The notes under the pieces are model-generated. The model worked only from the letters and a program-made list of their open reading frames with translations. It searched no databases and was not told the DNA's origin. Made by a program: the position numbers and the translations under genes. Below, piece by piece: positions 16,311 through 24,652 of a stretch of 64,000 nt of DNA (position 1 is its first letter; every line of letters starts with the position of its first letter). The stretch comes from Roseinatronobacter alkalisoli (GTDB lineage: Bacteria > Pseudomonadota > Alphaproteobacteria > Rhodobacterales > Rhodobacteraceae), in the NCBI RefSeq assembly GCF_028745735.1, contig NZ_JAQZSM010000019.1, forward strand, positions 1 to 64,000, written 5' to 3'.

Positions 16311-17297
16311 ATGACAAAAAACGACCCCATCCTGTGTGTCAAGAACCTGCGCACCGAACTTGCGTTAAGCAGTGGTGCCATCGAAGTGGTGCGCGGTGTT
16401 TCATTTTCAGTGAACAAGGGCGAAACGCTTGGCATCGTGGGGGAGTCGGGATCGGGCAAATCCATGACGGCGCTGTCGATCATGCGTGTGCTGCCGCGGC
16501 CTATCGGGCGTATTGCGGGCGGGTCGATCCGGCTTGACGGGCGCGACCTTGTTCAGTTGACAGAATCCGAGATGACCAGAATACGCGGGCGAGAGATCGG
16601 GATGATCCTGCAGGATCCGCACACATCGCTGAACCCGGTCTATACAATCGGAAATCAGGTCATCGAGGCATTGCAGATCAATCAGCAGCGCGGCGGATTG
16701 CTGGAAAAGGCGATCAGCCTGCTGAAAAAAGTGAATGTCGCAGATGCCGCGCGCCGCGTTCATGCCTTTCCCCACCAGATGAGCGGCGGGATGAAACAGC
16801 GCGTTGTCGGTGCCATTTCAATCGCGGGTGCGCCGAAGGTCATCATCGCAGATGAACCGACGACCGCGCTGGATGTGACGATCCAGCTGCAATATCTGGA
16901 ACTTCTTGAACAGATACAGCAGGAAACCGGCACTGCGATTGTTTTCATCACGCATGATCTGGGCATCGTTGCGCGGCTGTGCCACCGGCTGGTGGTCATG
17001 TATGCGGGCCGGATTGTCGAAGAAGGGACAGTTGATGATGTGTTCAACGCGCCCTCGCACCCCTATACTGTCGCGCTTCTGAACTCGGTGCCACATGTCG
17101 ACCGCAAGGTTGACAGGCTTTACGCCATCAAGGGGAACCCCCCTGCCCTGCACGAAATCGGCACGGGATGCAGTTTCGCGCCGCGATGTCCCCTTGCAGA
17201 TACGCGCTGCAAAACAGTTTCGCCACCGACGGTTCCGGGGAAAAACCACGGGCAAGGTCATTTTGCCGCCTGCTGGAAAACAGGAGAGATGGCATGA
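16311..17297 (+). CDS. ABC transporter ATP-binding protein (DppD/OppD type)
   Basis: A 328-residue ATPase. Walker A GESGSGKS is at residues 44-51, the signature MSGGMKQR and Walker B VIIADEPTTALD follow, and the H-loop is in FITHDLG. The C-terminal oligopeptide-transport extension contains CSFAPRCPLADTRC, a four-cysteine-type pattern common in this family. Its stop overlaps the next ATPase by 4 bp. It energises the DppBC-like channel together with the second ATPase. Confidence 0.92.
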   Translation: MTKNDPILCVKNLRTELALSSGAIEVVRGVSFSVNKGETLGIVGESGSGKSMTALSIMRVLPRPIGRIAGGSIRLDGRDLVQLTESEMTRIRGREIGMILQDPHTSLNPVYTIGNQVIEALQINQQRGGLLEKAISLLKKVNVADAARRVHAFPHQMSGGMKQRVVGAISIAGAPKVIIADEPTTALDVTIQLQYLELLEQIQQETGTAIVFITHDLGIVARLCHRLVVMYAGRIVEEGTVDDVFNAPSHPYTVALLNSVPHVDRKVDRLYAIKGNPPALHEIGTGCSFAPRCPLADTRCKTVSPPTVPGKNHGQGHFAACWKTGEMA

Positions 17298-18289
17298 ACC
17301 CACCGGTTGTGGAGCTGAAAAACGTCACCCGTCATTTCGACGTCCCCACAGGCGGGTTTCTGTCGCGCAGAACGGCGGTTGTGCGCGCGGTCGAAGACAT
17401 GACGCTGTCACTGCAAAAGGGCAAAACACTGGCACTGGTGGGCGAATCCGGCTGCGGCAAGACCACGCTGGCACGTATGCTGCTGCGGCTTCTTGAACCG
17501 ACATCGGGGAAAATTCTGGTCGATGGCGAGGATATCAATACACTGTCGGGCGCGGCACTACGCCGTTTCCGCACCAAGGTGCAGGCGGTATTTCAGGACC
17601 CCTGGGCGTCGCTCAGTCCCAGAATGCGCGTTTTTGATATCGTTGCAGAAACGCTGGTGGTGAATGAAAAGCTGACCCGCGGTGAATTGACCCGCCGCGT
17701 GGACGAGGCGCTGGTTTCAGTAGGGCTGCGCCCGGATCAGGCACGGCTTTTCCCGCATGAATTCTCGGGCGGACAGCGCCAGCGCATCGCCATTGCCTCT
17801 GCCATTGTTGCGCGTCCGGAAGTCCTGATACTTGATGAACCGGTTTCCGCGCTGGATGTCTCTATCCGCTCGCAGATCATGAACCTGTTCAAGGATATTC
17901 AGGACGAATACGGGTGCAGCTATGTCGTGGTTGCACATGATCTGGGCACCACGCGCTATCTGGCCGACCAGATTGCAGTGATGTATCTGGGGCGGCTTGT
18001 GGAACTGGCGGACACGCAGGATATTTTTGAGTGCCCCATGCACCCCTATACCGAAGCGCTGTTATCTGCGGCCCTGCCCCTGCGCCCGGACCGCAAAAGC
18101 GCGCGGGCTGTGCGCCTGCAAGGTGAAGTGCCTTCGCCCATTAACCCGCCAAGTGGCTGCGCATTCCACCCGCGTTGCGACAGGTTCATGGGTGAGGTTT
18201 GCAAATCCACGCAGCCAACCACAAGTCATTCGCAAGGACGAATCGTCGCGTGTCACCTGTATGGGCAGGACCACCATCAGCAGCAGTGA
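17294..18289 (+). CDS. ABC transporter ATP-binding protein (DppF/OppF type)
   Basis: A 331-residue ATPase. Walker A is GESGCGKTTL, the signature FSGGQRQR, Walker B EVLILDEPVSALD, and the family C-terminal tail has CAFHPRCDRFMGEVC. The ATG at 17294 is preferred because it overlaps the upstream stop (ATGA) with GGAGAGA just before it; earlier in-frame starts lie inside dppD. It is the last canonical gene of the importer; a DUF2268 peptidase follows 58 bp later on the same strand. Confidence 0.92.
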   Translation: MNPPVVELKNVTRHFDVPTGGFLSRRTAVVRAVEDMTLSLQKGKTLALVGESGCGKTTLARMLLRLLEPTSGKILVDGEDINTLSGAALRRFRTKVQAVFQDPWASLSPRMRVFDIVAETLVVNEKLTRGELTRRVDEALVSVGLRPDQARLFPHEFSGGQRQRIAIASAIVARPEVLILDEPVSALDVSIRSQIMNLFKDIQDEYGCSYVVVAHDLGTTRYLADQIAVMYLGRLVELADTQDIFECPMHPYTEALLSAALPLRPDRKSARAVRLQGEVPSPINPPSGCAFHPRCDRFMGEVCKSTQPTTSHSQGRIVACHLYGQDHHQQQ

Positions 18290-18347
18290 CAGGTCAGGCA
18301 GATCGCGCGATGGGAACCAAGCTGAACCGCGACGAGGGGCAGACACG

Positions 18348-19073
18348 ATGACGACGCTATCCCGCCCGCCGCAGGACCGGTTCGGGCCCATAATTGCCCG
18401 TGGCACGCATGATGTGGTAGCGGGCGTCATGCCCAAGATGATCCTGCACTTCCTCGACGCCCGCGACCAGCTTTCCGGCCTGCAAGGCTGGCTCGCCGAA
18501 CTCCTGAACACCGCGTTCGACACATCGGCTGAACTGCTACCGTTGCGCGATACCGATGTGGTGATCAAAGCCGGTACACACGTTATCCCGGAGAAGGGGC
18601 ATCTGGGATGCGCGCCAGAGGCTGGCCTGATTTATGTTACAGTGGACCCAAGACACCCTTCTCTGAGGGCGAATGTCAGCAGGTCTGTGGAAAGAATGCT
18701 GGCTCATGAATTGCATCATTGCTCGCGATGGGACGGACCCGGATATGGGAATACGCTCGGTGAGGCGCTGATTTCAGAAGGGCTGGCAGGGCACTTTTCA
18801 CAGGAAGCGTTTGGAGGGCCGCCCGAACAGTGGGAGAGCATGACGATCAGCACTTTGCGCCCGCATATCACCAAGGTCCAGAACGAATGGGGAAGCCGTG
18901 AATATGGGCATGAGGCGTGGTTCTTCGGTTCTTCGGAATTGCCCAGATGGCTAGGTTATTCGCTCGGGTATCATGTAGTTGCGCAATATCTGGCCGCGTG
19001 CCAACAAACCAGTGCATCTGGATTGGTCCATGCTGATGCCAAGATTTTCCTGCCGTATCTTGGCGATATCTGA
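18348..19073 (+). CDS. DUF2268-type putative zinc metallopeptidase
   Basis: A 241-residue protein with the zincin motif HELHH at residues 120-124 and a downstream glutamate in LGEALISEGLA (about 139-144), the arrangement of the DUF2268 (YjaZ-like) predicted proteases. No signal peptide is evident, so it is probably cytoplasmic. AGGGG lies about 10 nt before the ATG at 18348; the reading open from 17997 lies inside the ATPase gene. Placement directly behind a family-5 importer suggests it may process an imported peptide-like substrate, but this is inference and it could be an unrelated cargo gene. Confidence 0.75.
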   Translation: MTTLSRPPQDRFGPIIARGTHDVVAGVMPKMILHFLDARDQLSGLQGWLAELLNTAFDTSAELLPLRDTDVVIKAGTHVIPEKGHLGCAPEAGLIYVTVDPRHPSLRANVSRSVERMLAHELHHCSRWDGPGYGNTLGEALISEGLAGHFSQEAFGGPPEQWESMTISTLRPHITKVQNEWGSREYGHEAWFFGSSELPRWLGYSLGYHVVAQYLAACQQTSASGLVHADAKIFLPYLGDI

Positions 19074-19264
19074 CCTTCCCTTTTCAGGCGCGTTTGGGTG
19101 ATGCTGCATGCGTTCACCTAGGGCACAGTCCGCCAAGCAGTCCCCATGGTGTCGTTATGCGCTGGCCAAAGGCAGGCCCCGATGTCAGGTCAAAATCGAT
19201 TGTTCCCGGATTTATCCGCAAGTATGTAGGCCCGGATACAAGCCATCCGGAAGCAACACCCGAC

Positions 19265-20455
19265 ATGAAGCACACAAACCATATTGCCATCGCCGGGGCC
19301 GGGGTCAGTGGCTTGACCGCTGCCGCAGCACTTGCGCAGGCTGGTCATCGGGTGGTGGTCTTTGATCAGTTCGATCAGGCGCGTCCCGTGGGGTCAGGGC
19401 TGGTCATACAACCCGTGGGCATGAAGGTTCTGCATCAGATCGGCGCTGGCGATGCAGCATTGGCCCAGGGCAACCGCATTCACCGCATGCTGGGCCACGA
19501 GGCAGTTGGCGGCCACCGCGTTCTGGATGTGCATTATGATCGCCCCGGCGGCCCCCGCTTCGGGCTGGGGATTCACCGCGCGGCACTTTTTCAGGTTGTG
19601 CTGGATGCAGCCATCAGCGCAGGCGCGGAAATTGTCACCGGGCACAAGGTATCGGCACAGCGCAATCAACGGCTTTGCTTCGAGGGCCGCAAGGATGCCG
19701 GACCGTTCCGCATGATCATCGATGCCAGCGGCGCGCACTCGCCCCTTTCGCCCCTGCGCGCGAAACCATTGGGTTATGGGGCGCTTTGGGCAACGGTTGA
19801 CTGGCCAGAAAACACTGGCCTGCCCCCGGATGAGCTGCGCCAGATCTACCGCAAGGCGTCGCGGATGCTGGGTGTGCTGCCAGTCGGTTCCCTGCACGGT
19901 GACACGTCGCGGAAGGCGGCGATCTTCTGGTCACTTCCCGCATCCTCGCATGAAAGCTGGTGCAAACAAGGTCTTGACCGCTGGCGGGATGAGGCGATCA
20001 CGCTCTGGCCGGAATATGCCCCTTTTGCGGCGCAGATCACGGAACCGGGCCAGATGGCGATGGCGCGCTACAGCCACGGCACATTGCGCAGGCCATGGGG
20101 CAACGGCGTTGTTCATATCGGGGATGCGGCCCACCGCGCCAGCCCGCAACTGGGACAGGGGGCGAATATGGCCCTGCTTGATGCGTGGGCGCTGGCACAG
20201 GCGCTGGAACATGCGCAGGGGGATGCCGACCGCGCCATGCAGCTTTATGCGCGCACAAGGCGCTGGCATGTGCGCATCTATCAACTGATGAGTTGGGCCT
20301 TTACCCCGCAATACCAGTCAGACAGCCACTTGCTGCCGATACTGCGGGACCGGCTGCTGTTCCCCATGTCCATGATCCCGCCCCTTCCACGCATCCTCAG
20401 CCGTCTGGTCTGCGGTGACCTTTTACCACCGGACGGCTTTGGGCTGAAATTCTGA
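19265..20455 (+). CDS. FAD-dependent monooxygenase (UbiH/salicylate hydroxylase type)
   Basis: A 396-residue class A flavin monooxygenase-like protein. GAGVSG near residue 11 binds the ADP of FAD, GLGIHRAALFQVVLDAA is the substrate-side segment, and GDAAHRASPQLGQGANMAL is the second FAD motif. Members hydroxylate aromatic rings or related carbon acids with NAD(P)H. The ATG at 19265 starts the conserved flavin fold; the reading back to 19094 has no homologous look. It follows the peptidase after 191 bp, so co-transcription is uncertain. The substrate is unknown. Confidence 0.8.
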   Translation: MKHTNHIAIAGAGVSGLTAAAALAQAGHRVVVFDQFDQARPVGSGLVIQPVGMKVLHQIGAGDAALAQGNRIHRMLGHEAVGGHRVLDVHYDRPGGPRFGLGIHRAALFQVVLDAAISAGAEIVTGHKVSAQRNQRLCFEGRKDAGPFRMIIDASGAHSPLSPLRAKPLGYGALWATVDWPENTGLPPDELRQIYRKASRMLGVLPVGSLHGDTSRKAAIFWSLPASSHESWCKQGLDRWRDEAITLWPEYAPFAAQITEPGQMAMARYSHGTLRRPWGNGVVHIGDAAHRASPQLGQGANMALLDAWALAQALEHAQGDADRAMQLYARTRRWHVRIYQLMSWAFTPQYQSDSHLLPILRDRLLFPMSMIPPLPRILSRLVCGDLLPPDGFGLKF

Positions 20456-20540
20456 TCTCGCCTTGCAAAACAATGGTATGGCGGCGGGAACCATGCAGCA
20501 TTGCCCGTGGTGGATGACAAGAACCACCCGCCCGCTTTGC

Positions 20541-21275
20541 TCAGATGCGCATGCGCCGCGCAAGCCGGGTTTCGATCTGCACCATCGCGTCATAGATCAG
20601 CACGGCAAACAGCCCCACGATCAGCCCGCCCTGCAGAACAAAGGCAGTGTTGTTGGTCAGCAGTCCGGCAATAATCACCTCGCCCAGCGTATGGGCCGCA
20701 ACAGTTGATCCGATTGTCGCTGTTCCCAGCGCGATGACAACCGACAGGCGGATGCCCGTCAGGATAACCGGCATTGCAAGCGGCAATTCCACACGGACCA
20801 GCCGCTGCCAGCGCGACAGGCCGATGCCGCGCGCAGCCTCCATCGTGGCGCGGGGCAGGTTTGTCAGGCCGGTTATCGCGTTTTCCAGAATGGGCAACAG
20901 ACCATACAGGAACAGCGCCACCAATGTCGGCGCCGACCCGAAACCCATTGCCGGGACGGCCAGCGCCAGCACCGCAACCGGGGGAAATGTCTGCCCCATA
21001 TTGGCGATGCTGCGCGCCAGCGGGCGGAATGCGACCCCTGCCGGGCGGGTCACCAGAATGGCCAGCGAAACGGCAATCACCGTCGCCGCGCCTGCTGCCG
21101 CAAGCACAAGCCCCAGATGGTTCAGCGACAGCGACAAAAGCGAATTGCGCGTATAGATGACAGGCCCGCCTGCAGGTGCCAGTGGCGCAAAGACCGACGC
21201 AAACCAGTCGGGGCGCAGGACCAGTGCCAGCAGCAGCACCAGCACTGTCAGTCGCAGGACCATTGCGGGCCTCAT
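20541..21275 (-). CDS. Osmoprotectant/betaine ABC transporter permease (YehW/OpuCB-like)
   Basis: A 244-residue permease with about six helices. The coupling segment RATMEAARGIGLSRWQRLVRVELPLAMPVILTGIR is characteristic of Opu-type betaine importers. It is the last gene of a minus-strand operon encoding binding protein, permease, ATPase and this permease, and it overlaps the ATPase gene by 4 bp. The four-gene order matches the YehZYXW system of enterics, which moves glycine betaine. Confidence 0.88.
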   Translation of the reverse strand: MRPAMVLRLTVLVLLLALVLRPDWFASVFAPLAPAGGPVIYTRNSLLSLSLNHLGLVLAAAGAATVIAVSLAILVTRPAGVAFRPLARSIANMGQTFPPVAVLALAVPAMGFGSAPTLVALFLYGLLPILENAITGLTNLPRATMEAARGIGLSRWQRLVRVELPLAMPVILTGIRLSVVIALGTATIGSTVAAHTLGEVIIAGLLTNNTAFVLQGGLIVGLFAVLIYDAMVQIETRLARRMRI

Positions 21276-22207
21276 GGGTGGAATTCCACGCGGGCGCGGA
21301 TTGCATCAAGGCTCACATGCCCGATCTGCACACCGTCCTGTTCCACCGGCACCGCAGAACGTCCTGTCCACAGACAGGCGGAAAGCGCATCGCGCAGGCT
21401 GGCCCCCGCTGGCAGGGCCGCGCCATCGGCAGGGCCGTCAGCAACGATTTCCGACACGGGGATCAGCGACAACAGCCGCAAGGGGCGTTCAACATCGCCC
21501 ACCATATCGGCCACAAAATCCGTTGCGGGGCGGGTGATGATCCGCGCAGGCGTGTCATATTGCACCAGCCGCCCGGCATCCATCACCGCCACTTTGTCGC
21601 CCAGACGCATTGCTTCTTCCATGTCATGGGTAACCAGCATGATCGTTGACCCCAGCTTTTGCTGGATGCGGCGCAGATCATCCTGTGCGCGGGCGCGGAT
21701 TATCGGGTCCAGCGCGCCGAAGGGTTCATCCATCAGCAACAGATCAGGCCGCGATGCCAAAGCGCGGGCCACGCCTACGCGCTGTTGCTGCCCACCCGAC
21801 AGATCCGACGGGTAGCGGTCGCGAAACTGCGCCGGGTCCATGGAAAACAGGTCCAGCAATTCATCAACGCGCGCACGGATCCTGTCGCGGGGCCATTGCA
21901 GCAATTCGGGCACAGCCGCGATATTGCGCGCCACAGTATGATGCGGAAACAGGCCGTGCCCCTGAATGGCATAGCCAATGCGCCGCCGCAGGATATGCGG
22001 CTTGACCGTCAGGGTCGATGTCCCGTTGATGCGCACTTCGCCTGCACTGGGTTCTTCCAGTCGGTTGACCATGCGCAACAGCGTGGTTTTCCCTGACCCC
22101 GATGTACCGACGATGGCAGTAATCGTCCCGGCTTCCACTGTCATCGACACAGAGTCGACGGCCTTGGTTGCGCCATAGGTTTTGGTCAGGCGGTCAATTT
22201 CAATCAT
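21272..22207 (-). CDS. Osmoprotectant/betaine ABC transporter ATP-binding protein (YehX/OpuCA-like)
   Basis: A 311-residue ATPase. Walker A is GTSGSGKTT (about 34-42), the signature LSGGQQQRVG, and Walker B LLLMDEPFGALD. After the ATPase core there is a C-terminal region of about 80 residues with a single CBS-like stretch, shorter than the tandem CBS of OpuAA/ProV. It overlaps both neighbouring permease genes (4 bp and 8 bp), which indicates tight translational coupling. Confidence 0.9.
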   Translation of the reverse strand: MIEIDRLTKTYGATKAVDSVSMTVEAGTITAIVGTSGSGKTTLLRMVNRLEEPSAGEVRINGTSTLTVKPHILRRRIGYAIQGHGLFPHHTVARNIAAVPELLQWPRDRIRARVDELLDLFSMDPAQFRDRYPSDLSGGQQQRVGVARALASRPDLLLMDEPFGALDPIIRARAQDDLRRIQQKLGSTIMLVTHDMEEAMRLGDKVAVMDAGRLVQYDTPARIITRPATDFVADMVGDVERPLRLLSLIPVSEIVADGPADGAALPAGASLRDALSACLWTGRSAVPVEQDGVQIGHVSLDAIRARVEFHP

Positions 22208-23375
22208 GTCCGGTATCCGGTATCACGCGCGCCAACTCTACGAAGATATCCATGGCAATGGCAGCTGTCAGGGCCAGCGCAACTGTGGGCAGCGCCCCCA
22301 GCAGGATCAGGTCGGTCGCGGTCTGGTTCAGCCCCTGAAAGACAAATGTGCCGAACCCGCCACCACCGATAAGCCCCGCAATGACGGCAAGCCCGATATT
22401 CTGGACCAGAACAATACGCAGCCCGGTCAGGATGATGGGCAGTCCCAGCGGCAATTCCACCCGCCACAGGCGCTGGCGCGGCGTCATGCCCATACCGCGC
22501 GCGGCCTCTAGCGCGGCGACCGGGGTGGCGGCCAGTCCGGCCACGGTATTGCCTACTACCGGCAGCAGCGAATACAGCACCAGCGCCAGAAAGGCCGGGG
22601 CAAAGCCGATACCTGCAATGCCGATGGCCTGCGCCCCTGGAATTGCGGTACCAACCCAGGCAAGGACAGGGATCATCAGACCAAACATCGCCAGTGACGG
22701 AATGGTCTGCAGAAAGCTGAGCACCGGCAATGTCGCGCCCCGCAACTGCGCGCGACGGTGACACAGGACACCCAGCGGAAACCCGATGACCGCCGCCGCC
22801 GTCAGCGACCCGAAGGCCAGACCCAGATGCCGCCATGCAGCGCTGACAAACGCATCCCGGCGGCTGGAAAATTCCTGTAAAACCGACAGATCCGACAACG
22901 CGCCGGACCACAGGATGGCCGCCAGCCCCGCCAGCGCTGCCGCCAGCATGCCACCGCGCGCCAACGGGCCGGGCGCAATGCCTGCCAACGCATCCGCCAG
23001 CAACAGCATGAAGACTGCAAGCAGACACCAGAAACCGATGCCCGGTGACACACGGGCATATTCGCCCGCCCCTTCCAGCAGCGCGGGTGCCCCTTGTATC
23101 AACAGCGCGATCAGACCCGGAATGCCCAGCACCGCGCCCCCCAGCCGCAGCCGCGGCATTGATGCAGGCAACCCCATCAGCAGCCCGGTGACAATAACGG
23201 CCACAGCCGGCCATGTGGCACCGGGGGCCGCGACCTGCCACGCCATGACGCCATCGCCCGCCACGATCCGGTTCGCGGCAATCGTCATATAGGGCAACAG
23301 CAACGCGCCCAGCCCCAATGCCGTGAACAGCACGCCCGGCGCGGACAGCGCCATGCGATACGGGCTAAGCACCAT
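22200..23375 (-). CDS. Osmoprotectant/betaine ABC transporter permease, long form (YehY-like)
   Basis: A 391-residue permease, longer than OpuCB because of an extra N-terminal membrane region of about 180 residues. The C-terminal half carries the Opu coupling segment VAALEAARGMGMTPRQRLWRVELP. The long form is typical of YehY. It lies 9 bp after the binding-protein gene and overlaps the ATPase by 8 bp. Confidence 0.88.
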   Translation of the reverse strand: MVLSPYRMALSAPGVLFTALGLGALLLPYMTIAANRIVAGDGVMAWQVAAPGATWPAVAVIVTGLLMGLPASMPRLRLGGAVLGIPGLIALLIQGAPALLEGAGEYARVSPGIGFWCLLAVFMLLLADALAGIAPGPLARGGMLAAALAGLAAILWSGALSDLSVLQEFSSRRDAFVSAAWRHLGLAFGSLTAAAVIGFPLGVLCHRRAQLRGATLPVLSFLQTIPSLAMFGLMIPVLAWVGTAIPGAQAIGIAGIGFAPAFLALVLYSLLPVVGNTVAGLAATPVAALEAARGMGMTPRQRLWRVELPLGLPIILTGLRIVLVQNIGLAVIAGLIGGGGFGTFVFQGLNQTATDLILLGALPTVALALTAAIAMDIFVELARVIPDTGHD

Positions 23376-23384
23376 GGCGCGCGG

Positions 23385-24293
23385 TCAGTCCAGAATTCCG
23401 GTCCGGGTCAGATACTCGCGCGCGACCGCTTCTGCGGGTTCGCCACCCACCTGAATGCGTCCGTTCAGTTCCTGCAGGATGGTCATGTCCAGACCTTCGA
23501 AAATCGGGTTAAGTACATCCGCAATCGCGGGATATTCCGCAAGCGCGGCTGCGCGTATGATCGGCGCGGGTTCATAGACCGGCTGCACCCCCTGATCATC
23601 CTGCATCACCACAAGACCGGTAGCCCCCACACCACCATCCGTGCCGTAAACCATCGCCGCATTCACGCCCGAGGTGCCGCGTGCCGCCGCCTGAATCGTT
23701 GCCGCCGTGTCGCCGCCCGACAGAACCACTGTCTGGTCCGGCGTCAGCGCGAAGCCATAGGTTTCCTGCATCGCTGGCAACACCGCAGGAGAAGACACGA
23801 ATTCGGTTGACGCGGCCAGCTTCACATCGCCCCCGCCTGCAACCCATGCTCCGAAATCGGACATGGTAACCAATGCGTTTTCCGCAGCGACAGGTCCGGT
23901 CACTGCAATCGCCCAGGTATTGTTGGCCGGTGCGGAGGACAGCCAGAGAACGTCATTCTGTTCGCTGTCCAGTTCCGCCGCACGGGTATGGGCTGCTGCT
24001 GCATCTTTCCAGATGTCGCTGTCAGCCTCGTTAAAGAAGAATGCCGCGTTGCCGGTATATTCAGGATAAATGTCGATCTGGTTGGCCAGCAGGGCTTCGC
24101 GCACCACTTGCGTTCCGCCCAGTTGCAGCCGACGTTCCACCGGAATGCCCGCATCTTCAAGTGCCAGGGCAATAATATTGCCCAATAGCCCGCCTTCAGT
24201 ATCGATTTTTGATGACACCCGGATATCCGCTGATGTGGCAGATGCCATCGCGACCCAAAGCCCCAGAGTGGCAGAGACAAGCTGTGTTTTCAT
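23385..24293 (-). CDS. Osmoprotectant/betaine ABC transporter substrate-binding protein (YehZ/OsmF-like)
   Basis: A 302-residue periplasmic binding protein. The signal peptide MKTQLVSATLGLWVAMASATSA is followed by DIRVSSKIDTEGGLLGNII, the N-terminal hallmark of OsmF/OpuCC proteins. IDIYPEYTGNA and the WLSSAPANNTWA segment carry the aromatic residues expected for betaine coordination. The ATG at 24293 lies behind GAAGGAG and starts the signal peptide, so the longer reading to 24329 is rejected. It is the first gene of the operon. No EcfG-like promoter was found in front of it, unlike the stress block further right. Confidence 0.88.
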   Translation of the reverse strand: MKTQLVSATLGLWVAMASATSADIRVSSKIDTEGGLLGNIIALALEDAGIPVERRLQLGGTQVVREALLANQIDIYPEYTGNAAFFFNEADSDIWKDAAAAHTRAAELDSEQNDVLWLSSAPANNTWAIAVTGPVAAENALVTMSDFGAWVAGGGDVKLAASTEFVSSPAVLPAMQETYGFALTPDQTVVLSGGDTAATIQAAARGTSGVNAAMVYGTDGGVGATGLVVMQDDQGVQPVYEPAPIIRAAALAEYPAIADVLNPIFEGLDMTILQELNGRIQVGGEPAEAVAREYLTRTGILD

Positions 24294-24652
24294 GATGTAT
24301 CGGGCTCCTTCGACAGGTAATTTCAACAAGAGGTAGGTTGATCATGCGCCAGGTCTATTGGTGCGGGTCACAAAACCGGAACGGGTTGCGCAACATTACA
24401 TCACGCTGGCTTTCTTTTGTGGCGTTAACTGCGTTCACCGCGCACTGGCCACATGTGTGAAACGGATGCCGGACTGGTCCGGCATTTCAGGGCATCACCC
24501 CGATGTCTGCGAAATATGTTACAGTAACTATCCTTCCCGTCAATCGCATCCCCTGCCCCGGGCGTAACGGGCCTTGGCAGGCAGCACCGACGGCAGGGGC
24601 TGTTTGCTGGAACAATTCGCATAATTGCGCGTTGACTGAATGGGAGAAAGCC
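24294..24652. other. Divergent intergenic region with a 20-bp dyad
   Basis: This 359-bp region separates the betaine importer from the fatty-acid operon. It holds no credible ORF. ATGCCGGAC (24466-24474) and GTCCGGCAT (24477-24485) form a near-perfect 20-bp dyad. It could be a regulator site for either operon or an 8-bp hairpin with a CTGG loop followed by TTTC. No clear sigma70 pair stood out by eye. Confidence 0.5.

Noticed and set aside
15503-16483. 326-codon minus-strand frame across dppC and the start of dppD
   Set aside because: It is antisense to clear permease and ATPase genes; its Gln/His/Arg-rich composition is typical of shadow frames.
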